Source: Peltaster fructicola
Taxonomy: Eukaryota > Ascomycota > Dothideomycetes
Direction: 5' to 3'
Length of the DNA: 64,000 nt
Assembly: GCA_001592805.2 (NCBI GenBank)
Contig: CP051143.1
Coordinates: forward strand, 868,001 to 932,000
Shown here: positions 10,782 to 22,061 of the stretch, piece after piece
Position numbering within the stretch: position 1 is the first letter of the stretch
How the letters are laid out: every line of letters begins with the position of its first letter
Notes under the pieces: model-generated
The model's database searches: none
What the model was told of the DNA's origin: nothing
Seen by the model: only the letters and a program-made list of their open reading frames with translations
Made by a program: the position numbers and the translations under genes

Positions 10782-11935
10782 CTACGCAAACGAGCCTGCT
10801 GCGATCATGTCCCTCTGTCTCAGCAAATGAGTAGCCGCTCCGATAGGTCCAGTGATCAGTACTCGAGCCACGATCTCAAGGCCAAAGCGAGTGAACGACT
10901 CAAGCGACTTTTCCGGAGTAGCAACAGCTGCGTAGCTATACGCAGCCCACAGCAAGAAGGATGATAGTGAGATAGCTGCATCCCATCGTAGGAAGTGTAT
11001 CCTTGCTTCGTACAGGTCGCCATGCGTCTCAAGCTTGATGCGTGGCAAGAACACTCGTCTGAAAGAGACGTGCTCTGCGAAGCCCTTGGGAAACAATTTG
11101 GGAGCAATCTTGGTGAGCAGGATAGCAACAATGGTGCCGACATGCGAGAGGATGGACAGCCATTCTGTGAAGGAGTAGACGCGCACGAGAGATGCAGGCA
11201 ATGGTCCTGTAGAAGCGGCTGGAGTCACCACTGGCCCAGCAGTCCTCTCGATGAGCTCAGCGAAGATGTAGAAGAGCTGAAAGACGTTCGTCCAGGCCTG
11301 CTTTTGTGGCTGTGACCTGAGGAAGGATCCTAGAGCCAGAGGAATCAATATCGTGAGTGTACTGGCCAGAGGAAGTGCCGCTGTGCGGGACTCTGATAGC
11401 ACACCTGCCGTCAGGCTTGTCTTCCCAACGATCGATGTTGCGAGCTGAATGGCGAGGAACAGAGGCACAATCGTTGCGGCACCAACAGTCTGTATACCGA
11501 ATGCCGCGAGCATGAGACTGGTGTCGGTCAGCAGCATATATCAGATAGAGCTACCGCAGAAACTCACTTCACCCTCGACTGTATCACACTCGAGTTGCCA
11601 CTCTTCTGAGCTTGAAGCGCAACCAGCGTCCACAGTCCTGCGAACTGTCCTATGAAGAAACGGTTCTGGAGCGTTGTGGAAGCGTTGCTCTTACCCAGTG
11701 TCGGCACGAAGAAAGCAAGATAGAAGGCCAGGTACTGGTCAATGGGCTTGATGCCCGTCCATTTGCGAATGATAGTGGCTTTCGTGTTTGGTAGAGCTGT
11801 TGTCTTCCCACGAGCTATATCCGACAGCGACTTGATCAGGCCGTTCTCATACGCGAGATACATGCTGCCATAGAAGCCGACTGCTGACAGCGCTGGGAGA
11901 GCGCCAAAGGCTAGGATCTTTCTTGCCTCCTCCAT
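10782..11935 (-). CDS. Uncharacterised multi-pass membrane protein
   Basis: Exons 11935-11568 and 11517-10782 are joined by a 50-base intron (GTGAGT...ACACCAG) with a CTGAC branch site close to the acceptor, giving 367 residues. The junction reads SSVIQSRVNLMLAAFGIQTV in a single frame. About eight hydrophobic segments are visible, for example ILAFGALPALSAVGFYGSMY near residue 7, LAFYLAFFVPTL, GLWTLVALQAQ, LMLAAFGIQTVGAATIVPLF, ALPLASTLTILIPLALG and SLSSFLLWAAYSYAAVA. No catalytic or transport motif is recognised. Proteins with this outline are common in Pezizomycotina and some are encoded near metabolite genes, but there is no such cluster here. The frame is open further upstream only from a non-ATG codon, so the ATG at 11935 is chosen. 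Confidence 0.72.
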
Positions 11936-13213
11936 GATATTCAGTACTGATCGTGAACTGGCGCCGAAGATGGTCGCTTCGAGCACTACATCTGCAATCA
12001 ACCGTCCGGTTAAGATACGGCTATATACCCATTATTTGATGGAACAATCTGGTAGGATGATTTTGCACGTGAGAAAGTCCGCGGTGCAAGAAGCGCGCAA
12101 CGAGGGTTCGGGGCGATTTTTTCTGTGCGCAGACTCGACTACTCTCTCTGGTTCGGTCGGTACGGGCAGCAGGAGGTACATTTGACAGGTACCTGCACAT
12201 CGGCTGAGCCGTGGTTTCCCAAGGGAGACCCTCTGCCGCAACAGTGAGGACAGAGACTCCTGTAAAGCTCTGGTCGAGGACAGACGAGATTACAGGATTC
12301 AATCTGCTGCGAGCCGCTGATAACATGCAAGCATGTGATATGACTTCATGATCGACGATAACTGACGAAAGAAGAGATGAACAGATTACTGTCAATGGAC
12401 CTCTCTCGGCAGCACAAGATCTGTAGCACTGACTCGTGCTGGCAAGGCAGCGAAAGAGATGGCGACAAGATGTCACTCAAGCGCTTATTTGTCCACACGA
12501 GCTGATGACAATGTCGAGACGACTCAAGGGGTGAGAGTGTGCTTTGCAGTAGCTGCTCTTGTTGTCAGTAACCCATTCCTGACCGAGCCGTGGCATCAGA
12601 TAATTGCATGTGCAGATAGCACTTCGGTGGTTGTAGACATGCCTCATCCTGGTCTGGTTCTAGTGACACTCTGCACGCCCTTGACTCGACCGTTAGTCCT
12701 AAGCCTCCTGGTTTTGGAAACAATTGCGCTCTCGTTGCTTCTTCAACTGGCCGGAAGATCATACTTGAGCTAAATGAACCAGAGGTCCTGCCGTGGAAAC
12801 GATACGTCGATCATACTGTTGCCGGTGGTAGCATGTGTGCCTGTGCGAGCAGTGCGTGCATGGACGAATCGCACGTGTAAGAAGCATCAGTGCTCGGCAA
12901 CACATGCGACTTCGGTTAGAGACGTCAATGTTGAGGCTTGTAAGGAGTGGGCTTAGCGCGCTCATTGGGTTCAACCCTCGAACGCATGTGACGGCTGAGA
13001 GCAGATGGAAGCGCACAGAGCATCTCACAACTCTGTGCGCGCTTTCACACACGAATATATCCTCGACCTCGCCATAGACTATCCCACCACGTCAGCCGCT
13101 GCCTCTCGACACTGTAGCGAGTACCACGACTTGTTCTCGCATGATTACAGCACTGTGATGCAGCCGCTCCAGGCCGCCAGTTGAAAGTCAGCCGTCATAT
13201 CACGTCAGCGATA
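11936..13213. other. Long divergent intergenic region before the Opi1 gene
   Basis: About 1.28 kb separates two divergent genes. Several short frames on both strands (for example 12021-12476 minus and 12459-12773 plus) have no motif and no splice logic, and I do not call them. The stretch holds a cluster of CATGTG/CACATG hexamers, listed separately. It is long for this window, which suggests a complex promoter for the Opi1 gene, the membrane protein gene, or both. Confidence 0.55.
12332..12990. promoter_or_regulatory. Cluster of CATGTG hexamers upstream of the Opi1 gene
   Basis: CATGTG occurs at 12332, 12607, 12832 and 12985 and its complement CACATG at 12901. CATGTG is the core of the yeast UAS-INO element (CATGTGAAAT), the bHLH site through which Ino2/Ino4 act and which Opi1 represses. 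The copy at 12332 reads CATGTGATAT, two changes from that consensus. Five copies in about 660 bases is well above chance (roughly one per 2 kb on both strands at even base composition). That they control this Opi1 gene is inference; wiring of this circuit in Dothideomycetes is not shown by the sequence. Confidence 0.35.
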
Positions 13214-14881
13214 ATGGAATTGCAACGACCGCTGCAAGAGGCATTGCCATCGCTGCAGGATCATGATCCGACACAGCTCGTGCTACCGACGGTACCTAGC
13301 CACGATATCGGCATGAAAGAGAGGGTGCAATTACCATGCATACGAGCGGTCCTCTCGCCCGAGTTTGACGAAGTGCTGAAAGGACATTCGCGAAACAACA
13401 GTGGTGTTGCCTCGCTCGGCTCACCGAACCCTACTTCATACCTGCCACGCATCGAGGCGCCGAATGATGTATTTATGAGTCAGCTCGACCGGAGTAGGAC
13501 ACAGAGCTCATGCACATCAACAAGCAGCCGACGGGTATCGGAACATGAGCGAGGACGGCCACAGAACATCATCTCTATGGACGATCCGGATGTCAGGATA
13601 GCTGCAGAGGCGCTCTCAGGGCTGGGCAATCCTGGTATGTCAAATAGCAGTCTATCGTCCGAGCAGTACTAAACACATGCAGGTCTTGTGCATTCGCCGA
13701 CGCAGCAGTCATTCCACAGCAGCCCTACAGAAACACTTCGCGATGACATGCAGATAGACAAAATCGAAGACCAGGAACCTCTTCTGGCTCTTGTCGCTCA
13801 AGCACACCCATGGGTAGGCTACACTATCAACGCCTCGACACAAGCGTACAACACAACACTACATTACTCACCACATTTCATCAAAAATGGAGCAAATCTG
13901 GTGGAACGCAACATTGCCGCGCCTGTCGTCAACACTGTGGGCACGGTTGGACGCTTCACAGGTGTAGAAGATGGGTTGAGGAGGTATCTTGGCGGCAGGA
14001 GATCCAGCGAGCTCGATGTCGCTGAACAGGCGCGCTACAAAGCAGCAATCGCAGCAGCCGACAGCATGGATGTAGACATGATTGGAGGCGGCGATCTGCG
14101 GCGGGATTCTACGGAGACTCTGCCAGCATATCGAGCGAGCAAGCCGCCTTCATATCGCGAGGAGTACAGTCCGACAGGTATCGAGCGAGTGCGCTCATCG
14201 GAGAGCAGACCTGCGAACATCAGGAGCTGGCCATCGCAAGTTGCAGGTCATATCTTTGTCACGACTTCAGGTCTTGGTGTAGCACTGAGCATCACCTCTC
14301 GGAGGAGTCTGCAGTTTTGTTTGGGTCTGTTGAGTCAGGCTATTGAGCATGTCGCCACGGTCACCAAGGCGCTCAGCATGGTCCTTGAGCAGTATGATCA
14401 GGCTCGTGTTTCGTTCCATAGACTGAACGAAGTCGACATGGAGAAAGGTCATCGGGCATGCACACCCGATCAGGACGAAGCTTCACGCCGTCTCGCACAG
14501 CTCATCAAACAACACTGCGATGACATTTGGGAGACACTAAAGACTGTGGTCAACACCGTCTCCAACGCAGCAGGAGGTGCGCTCCCCGAGAACGCTCGTG
14601 ACTTCGTCCGCACACAGCTGATGTCTCTGCCACAACGATGGAGGATCGTGTCAGAGCAGCAGTCTGGCGAGGGCGAGACCAGTCGAGGCGCCCATCGCAT
14701 GATCGCATTCGCCACTGAAGGCCTTGACATGATGAGCCAGGTTAGTCAGGTCGTCAGAGATACGCTTGCTTCAGCAGAGAGCTGGCTCGACAGAGTAGGT
14801 CGACGCGATGCTCCACGTCCATCTTACAACGAGAAGGATCAGGCGATGACCAACACAACATTGAACGACAGACCGACTTGA
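13214..14881 (+). CDS. OPI1: Opi1-family transcriptional regulator of phospholipid genes
   Basis: Exons 13214-13634 and 13683-14881 are joined by a 48-base intron (GTATGT...CATGCAG) with a TACTAAAC branch site, giving 539 residues. Exon 2 holds the family core near residues 175-245: LLALVAQAHPWVGYTINAST, YSPHFIKNGANLVERNI and NTVGTVGRFTGVEDGLRRYL. A second conserved region near residues 330-500 (ITSRRSLQFCLGLLSQAIE to LDMMSQVSQVVRDTLASAES) corresponds to the C-terminal part of fungal Opi1 proteins. In yeast Opi1 represses inositol and phospholipid genes and is held at the ER by phosphatidic acid and Scs2 when lipids are scarce. Exon 1 is low in complexity and rich in Ser and Pro. The earlier open frame from 13181 has no ATG, so 13214 is the start. 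The upstream CATGTG cluster would fit autoregulation. Confidence 0.87.
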
Positions 14882-15617
14882 GCACCACGAACGCACACGC
14901 TCAGCACCACATCTTCTACACATACACGACCACTTGCTTAATCATGAGCAATCGTTTCCTTGGTGCGCAACCACGACATCGAATTAACATCTCTACGAAC
15001 TCTATGCATACAACATATCGTAAGAAGTGAGCTTCCTCAACATGAATACTACTACAATGACCTTACAGCGGCATGCGCTCCACTAATCGATGAGGACGTA
15101 CCATTTTGGTGCGACGATGGACCTCAACAGTGAATTACGACTGTCATACCAGGCATATCCTGTATCCATTCCGATTGCTGTGAACAACTTCGATAACACT
15201 GTACTCCTGGTCACGCACACCGCGCCTCGGACATTCATTTAGTGCTTCTCGTGAAGATTGCTGCATCAGCAACGCCTCTCCGTGCATGAACGGCGCTGCT
15301 GGTCTTCACAAGTCTCTTCGCATTGCGGTGCGAAGGGTCATTGTTCAGTACAAGCCACTGCTACTCGCGCGGGGTAACATTAACAAGGATCGCCGAGGGA
15401 GTATCGCCCTTGTCCTTCGTAAATTTACTACTTCGCGTAGGGTCGCGGCGTGGCATTCGCCAGTATGCGCCATAGGACACGGCACCGGGTCCTGTCGCTA
15501 CCGAGACGCTTCTTACGAGTCTAACAACTCATATGTCTCTGGCCATGCTGCTGGTTGTGCTTCAACGATCCCTTAGCGATTTCCTTACTCCAGCACCGCT
15601 GGTTGCCTATCAGCAAC
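14882..15617. other. Intergenic, promoter of the ABC transporter
   Basis: The 736 bases between Opi1 and the ABC transporter hold no supportable gene; a 96-codon frame at 15286-15576 lacks motifs. I did not find the yeast PDR element TCCGCGGA. A perfect 7-base inverted repeat lies at 15316-15335 and is listed separately. Confidence 0.5.
15316..15335. repeat. Short perfect inverted repeat in the transporter promoter
   Basis: CTTCGCA and TGCGAAG face each other across six bases about 280 bases before the transporter start codon. It could be a dimeric factor site or a chance palindrome; nothing else supports a function. Confidence 0.3.
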
Positions 15618-18600
15618 ATGGCTGCCTCTGAAAAGCAATCATTTGCTTCTGGCAGAGGCATTGACATCGGGGCTGCCGAGAGTGCATTCGTTGAGCTCCA
15701 GAGAGAGCTGTCCAGGCACAGCACAGATGTTGTCCGGACTTCAGAGAAGAAGGTCAACGAGAAAACATTCGTCAGCGATGTCGAGAAGGCAACGCCATCG
15801 GTTTCGAGCCTTGAGGAGCCCTTCAACCTTGAGGACACATTACGAGGCAACAAAGTGCTCGAAGAGGAATCAGGCATCAAGGACAAACGTATTGGAGTGA
15901 TCTGGGACAATCTCACAGTCAAAGGCTTTGGCGGTGACAAGATCTTCCAGCCAACATTCCCAGACTCCTTTCTTGGCTTCTGGCATCCTCTGCTGAATCT
16001 ACTACACCTGACGCCACGCCCTCGTGAGGTCGAGATCCTCAAGGACTTCAAGGGTGTTGCCAAACCTGGTGAAATGGTCCTTGTGCTGGGGAAGCCTGGC
16101 GCAGGATGCACAACCTTTCTGAAGGTCATTGCTAATCAGCGGTTCGGCTACACAACCATCAATGGCGATGTTCGATATGGTCCTTTCAGCAGCGAAGAGT
16201 TTGAGCAGCGCTATCGAGGTGAGGCGGTATACTGCCAGGAAGACGACATCCACCATCCTACACTCACAGTCGGTCAGACCTTAGATTTTGCTCTCGAGAC
16301 GAAAGTGCCAAGCCAGCGACCAGGCGGCATATCTCCTGCTGCGTTTCGCGAAAAGGTCCTGGACATGCTTCTCAAGATGTTCAACATATCACATACCAGA
16401 GATACCATTGTTGGCAATCCTTTCGTTCGAGGTATCTCGGGAGGTGAGCGCAAGAGAGTGTCGATTGCCGAGACCATGATCACTGGTGCTGCTGTTGTGT
16501 GCCACGATAATAGCACGAGAGGACTAGATGCTTCCACTGCAATGGACTACGCCAAGTCACTTCGTATCTTAACCGATAGTTACAAGACGACGACTTTCGT
16601 CTCCTTATATCAGGCCTCTGAGAGCATCTATGCTCTGTTCGATAAGGTGATGGTCATCGATCAAGGTCGACAGGTGTTCTTCGGACCAGTGCAGGAAGCA
16701 AGAGCGTACTTCGAAGGGCTCGGCTTTCTTGAAAAACCACGACAAACGACACCAGATTACCTGACAGGCTGCACTGACGAGTTTGAGCGAGATTACAAGC
16801 CGGGACGTAGTGCAGTCGATGTACCATTCACTCCCGACCAGCTTGTTGCTGCGTTCGAGCAGTCGACTCATGGCCAGAAGCTTGATGCTGATATGGGTTC
16901 TTACGAAAAAGTTATCAAGGAAGAGGAGCATGTCTACGAAGACTTCAAGCTTGCAGTACTCCAAGGTAAACGTCGTTCTCGGAACAAGAGTGTTTACTCG
17001 ATACCACTGTGGTGGCAGGTGTGGGCTCTGATCAAGAGACAATATCTGCTCAAATGGCAGGACAAGTTCTCGCTCGTCGTCTCATGGATCACATCTATCA
17101 TCGTGGCTATCATCGTGGGTACGGTGTGGCTGAAACTTCCGCAATCGTCCTCAGGTGCCTTCACTCGTGGTGGTGTATTGTTCATCGCTCTGCTGTTCAA
17201 TGCATTCACGGCGTTCGGAGAGCTGGGTTCGACTATGTTAGGACGACCTATGCTCAACAAACATCGAGCCTACACCTTCCATCGTCCATCGGCTTTATGG
17301 TTGGCGCAAATCGTCGTGGACACACTGTTCAGCTCGGTTCAGATTCTGGTCTTTTCAATCATCGTCTACTTCATGTGTGGTCTAGCACTCAACGCCGGAG
17401 CATTCTTCATCTTCGTCCTGATGATCATCTCTGGCTATTTAGCCATGACGCTCTTCTTCAGATCTATCGGATGCTTGTGCCCGGATTTCGACTACGCTAT
17501 ACGCTTCGCTGCCATCATCATTACCTTGCTCATTCTTACTTGTGGCTACATGATTCAGTGGCAGAGTGAACAAGTCTGGTTACGCTGGATATTCTACATC
17601 AATGCTCTGGCCCTCAGCTTCTCAGCGATGATGATCAACGAGTTTTCTCGCATCGATCTGTCGTGCGATGGTCAATCACTGGTTCCGTATGGTGCAAACT
17701 ATAATGATCTAGCACATCAGGTATGTACTCTACCTGGAAGTCAAGCAGGTAACCCAAGTGTCGCTGGCTCGGACTATGTCAGGGTAGCATTCAACTATGC
17801 ACCTGTAGACCTATGGCGAAACTTTGGCATCATCGTCGCACTGATAGTCTTCTTCCTGGCAACCAATGCGTCCATGGGAGAGTATATCAGATGGGGAGCG
17901 GGAGGCCGAACTATCACATTCTTTGTCAAAGAGGACGCTGAGCGTACGGAGCTCAATGCACGACTTGCAGAAAAGCGACGCAACAGAAAGCGACATCAAA
18001 AAGAGGCTTCCACTGACGATGTTGCCATTCGATCGAAGGCAGTATTGACCTGGGAGAACCTTTGCTACGACGTACCCATCCCTTCTGGTCAGCTTCGCTT
18101 GTTGAGCGACATCTTTGGGTATGTCAAGCCAGGCCAGCTCACTGCTCTAATGGGAGCTAGTGGTGCAGGGAAAACCACTCTGCTAGATGTCCTTGCTTCA
18201 CGAAAGACCATCGGCGTGATCAGTGGCGACAAGCTGCTGGACGGCATGCCTCCTGGCATTGCTTTCCAACGAGGTACCAGCTATGCCGAGCAGCTCGATG
18301 TTCACGAAGGAACACAGACCGTACGAGAAGCCCTCCGCTTCTCAGCAGAGCTGCGTCAGCCATACGAGGTCTCGAGAGAGGATAAATATGCCTATGTGGA
18401 AGAGATAATTTCGTTGTTGGAAATGGAGGACATTGCAGATGCCATCATTGGCACTCCTGAATGCGGCCTCGCCGTTGAAGCTCGCAAACGGGTCACTATT
18501 GGAGTGGAGCTCTCAGCAAAGCCTGAAATCTTGCTCTTTCTGGACGAACCGACATCTGGTCTGGACTCGCAATCAGCGTACAACATCGTCCGCTTCCTTC

Positions 18601-20020
18601 GAAAGCTCGCGGCATCAGGACAGGCTATCTTGTGTACGGTCCACCAGCCGAACGCCTCGTTGTTCGAGAACTTCGATCGTCTACTGCTTCTGCAGCGTGG
18701 CGGCGAATGCGTGTACTTCGGAGATATAGGAAAGGACGCTCAGACGCTGATCCAGTACTTCAGAAAGCATGGCGCCGAGTGTCCTGCTGATGTCAACCCT
18801 GCTGAATGGATGTTAGATGCTATAGGAGCAGGTCTGTCACCTCGCATCGGCAATCAAGACTGGGGAGACATCTGGCGAGAGTCAGAAGAGCTCGCCCAAG
18901 TCAAAGCTGAGATCGTCAAGATCAAGTCAGATCGAGCGAGTGATGCCCAGTCAAGATCTGTGGTTGAAGAGAAGGAGTTCGCAACACCACTGTGGCACCA
19001 GATCAAGGTGAGTACCTACCGCTCCTAACATCACTATGCTAATCCGCCAGATCGTGAACGCAAGACAACATCGAGCCTTTTGGCGCACGCCGAACTACGG
19101 CTTCACTCGCCTGTGGAACCACGTAGTGATCGCACTTCTCACTGGCCTCATGTTCCTGCAGCTCGATAACTCTCGGTCCGCCCTACAATACCGCATCTTC
19201 GTCATCTTCCAGTACACAGTCCTTCCTGCCCTCATCCTTGCGCAGGTGGAGCCTAAGTACGATATGAGCAGAATGATCTACTATCGGGAGGCTGCGGCCA
19301 AGACTTATAGACAGCTGCCTTTTGCTCTATCAATGGTCCTCGCAGAGATTCCTTACTCCTTGATCTGTGCTCTTGGCTTCTTCTTGCCAATCTACTACAT
19401 ACCTGGCTTCAACCCGAGTGCTTCGAGGGCTGGCTTTAGTTTCTTCACAGTTCTCGTCACCGAGTTCTTCGCAGTCAGTCTGGCGCAGATGGTCTCAGCC
19501 ATCACTCCGAGCACATTCATCGCAATCTTGTTCAACTCGCCACTCATCATTGTCTTTGCGCTCTTCTGTGGTGTGACCATACCACCACCTCAAATCCCAG
19601 GCTTCTGGCGAGCATGGCTTTATCAGCTTGACCCGTGAGTCTCTTCTTGTTCCTCCAGTAGAACGAGCTAATATTGACAGGTTCACACGCCTCATCTCTG
19701 CCCTCGTCAGCACAGAACTGCATGGCCTGCCTGTTCGTTGCACAGATGGCGAGCTGAACAGATTCACAGCTCCTTCTGGTCAGACGTGCGGCATTTACAT
19801 GACCTCCTTCTTTGCTTCTGGTGGCCCTGGCTATCTTGTGGATAGTAGCACCTCCGACTGCGCCTATTGTGCTTATAGCGTTGGCGATGAGTTTTACGGC
19901 GCGTTTGGCATCAGCTTTGATAACAGATGGCGAGACCTGGGCATCTTGATTGCGTTTGTTGGCTCAAACCTCATCTTGCTGTTTTTGGGAAGTCGTTATC
20001 TGAACTACAATCGTCGATAG
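15618..20020 (+). CDS. Full-size PDR/ABCG transporter (CDR/Pdr5-like), 1437 residues
   Basis: Three exons: 15618-19007, 19051-19634 and 19681-20020, with introns of 43 and 46 bases. The layout is (nucleotide-binding domain, six membrane segments) twice. Domain 1 has the PDR-type Walker A GKPGAGCTTFLK (Cys for Lys), the signature VRGISGGERKR and a Walker B ending in Asn (HDNSTRGLD). Domain 2 has GASGAGKTTLLDV, a degenerate signature (LAVEARKRVTIG) and LLFLDEPTSGLD. These paired degenerate sites are normal for the family and leave one complete ATP site. Family members pump hydrophobic compounds, including azoles, across the plasma membrane or translocate lipids. Extracellular Cys-containing loops before the last membrane segment of each half (for example CDGQSLVPYG and CTDGELNRFTAPSGQTC) are also typical. 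The ATG at 15618 follows a frame that is open but ATG-less upstream. The exact substrate cannot be told. Confidence 0.95.
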
Positions 20021-20306
20021 AGACATACAGCAAGATACATCTGCGTGATGACGGGCATCGAACCAAGAACATCTTTGCAGCAGTGAACAATAGTATCAGG
20101 CTCCGCCATGCACCACTGTAGATAATCGTTCAGTCAAGATGCAAGTCAAGTACACATCGCTAAGATCATTAGATACATAAACAGCAATCCAACAGCCAGC
20201 CAGCCAGCCAGCCTGCCAGCCAGCACCAGCAAATCAATGGACCGCAATATGAGCGTGCGCCTCATCCAAGAGCGAGCGTAACACACTGAGAAATTGCCAG
20301 CATAGC
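20021..20306. repeat. Tail-to-tail spacer with a CAGC tetranucleotide run
   Basis: Between the converging transporter and KEN-box genes, about 20193-20230 carries an imperfect (CAGC)n microsatellite: four clean units, a CTGC interruption, then further CAGC-like units. The rest of the spacer has no gene and should hold both 3' ends. Confidence 0.75.
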
Positions 20307-21617
20307 TCATGCGGAGACAACATCTAGCGTTGCTGCGGTACCCTCGACGGCGACTTCTTGAGGCTGATCTTCGTAGATGACGATCGCGTCAGTCGATGCA
20401 GGCTCAGTCTCAGCGGCGAGATCATCCTGAAATGGCGATGTTTGCGTTGGCACTGATACTGCAGGCGCAGTAATACAGCATGTGAAATCTGGTGTTTTGG
20501 CTGCCAAGGGAGACTCCTCTTCAGTCTTGTTCAGCGGCTGAAGGGTTTTGTCATCCGTATCCAGCGGTGCAGCCTGTGTGGAAGCATCCTCTTGTACCTC
20601 AGGCTCTACTACAATAAACGTAGACTCTCCAGCTAGAACTGTGTTGAAGGGCTCAACATCGAGCTTTGACGTGTTAGTAAAGGTAGCTTACGACTTGTGG
20701 AAGGACTCACATCTGAGAGTGGCGTGCGTTGGCCGTCATCCATCTGATCTGTCTCGATCTTTCTTCTTATGATGTCAAGCTTGCCAATCGGTGCTGTTGA
20801 TGTGGTTGATCTGTTGATCGCTGGAGCGTCGTAACCCTCCGGTGGTGTGTTCTCCTTTCCACGATCCAGTCTCTTCTCCAGGCTGCTCTCATCGTCTGAG
20901 GACAAGTCCAACGTCAAGGTAGAATGCTCCATAAGTGTGGCTGACTCCTCCTCGGGTGTGTCTTCGTGGATCTCGAACTTCCATTTGCATGGCATTGGTT
21001 TGGATGACACGACAGGGGCTTTGCTTGCACCAAGTGTGCTGTTCAGAGCTGCATCCAGACTGAATGGCAGGCTTGAGGTAGACCGGCTTGCGAATGGTGG
21101 GTCGATGCGAGTGTACGGCATAAAGCTTCGTTTCGGCTTCGTAAGGCCTATAGCTTTTCGTTTTGGCGAACGTCCTGCTGGAGCGCTGTTTGGTGTCTTC
21201 GAAGGCGACATGCCCAGTCTGCCTATCGAGTGACGTGCCTGTGGAGCGGAGAAAATAGATACATCCTGCTTGGCAGGTGATAGTGAGGTCAAAGGCTTGA
21301 TTGGTGTGCTGAAGAGCTCAAACTTGTTCTTCTTCGAGCTTGAGAATGACTGTGAGGGATTGACATTCTCGGAGTCCTCACTCAGGCTCGTCATAGCAAA
21401 TGATCGTTTTGTTGGTGTCGACATGGACGCTGTACTCTTGAGGGCATCAGCGGGAGTGAAGAGGCCTTGATACGTTTAGCAAAGATTGATCAGTACGCGT
21501 CCAGGACGTGTAGATACCATTCTGGCGATTCTTAGCACTTGCGAGCTGCTGGAGTCTGCCGTTGCTGACTTCGCCGAAGGGCTGTCTCTCGACTGCAGCC
21601 ATGGTGCCAGATATCAT
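20307..21617 (-). CDS. KEN-box containing, mostly disordered nuclear-type protein
   Basis: Exons 21617-21518, 21465-20711 and 20663-20307 with introns of 52 and 47 bases (the second with a TACTAAC branch site) encode 403 residues. The N-terminus MISGTMAAVERQPFGEVSNG continues through KNRQNGLFTPADALKSTAS. Later come RSPKRK, PYTRIDPPF, PFSLDAALNSTLG, KWKFEIHEDTPEEESA, STLTLDLSSDDES and DRGKENTPPEGYD. I recall this order from an uncharacterised Pezizomycotina family that some genomes label thymidylate kinase; no P-loop or kinase motif is present here, so that label looks wrong. The KEN sequence followed by TPP is the form of an APC/C degron, and many S/T-P sites suggest cyclin-dependent phosphorylation, so a cell-cycle controlled protein is inferred. 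Met6 (21602) is an alternative start. Confidence 0.8.
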
Positions 21618-22061
21618 GATGCTCAACAATACGTGACGGGGCTGGTAAGAATGGTGATGCTGTACAATGAGAGGGAGGAAGTCAATGGCAGAGATCGAGG
21701 GGAAGTGGTCTTGGTTCGCCACACGGAAGGGTATTGGTTGCACAGCCAGCAAAGGGAGTGCCAAGTTGCTGCACGTCGCGAGTTGTGCGCGTTGTAGTCG
21801 TGATAACTCGCGTCTTGATCGAGCATCGACAACCATCCGATCTGGACCCACTCTGACGAGCTAGACCGCTTCAAGCTACCATCAACATCATCCTCTGCAT
21901 AACCTGCATCTATCACGATCATCTGTTGCAACGAGCCTTACGATACGAAGCAATACGCGACTGATACAACGCACAGCACATGAGAGCGACTAGTCACACG
22001 GCTACGATGCAAAATGCTCGACATGGATATCTTAAAGGGCAAAGCTCTCGTCCACTCAGTT
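21618..22061. other. Intergenic, promoter of the KEN-box gene
   Basis: The 444 bases lie upstream of the KEN-box gene and downstream of the Ppo gene, both on the minus strand. Plus-strand frames here are short and motif-free. No specific element was recognised. Confidence 0.5.

Noticed and set aside
12021-12476. 151-codon minus-strand frame in the Opi1 upstream region
   Set aside because: It has no motif, overlaps other frames and shows no splice logic.
16080-16540. Degenerate Walker A and B in the first ABC domain as a sign of damage
   Set aside because: Cys for Lys and Asn for Asp at these places are normal for fungal PDR transporters.
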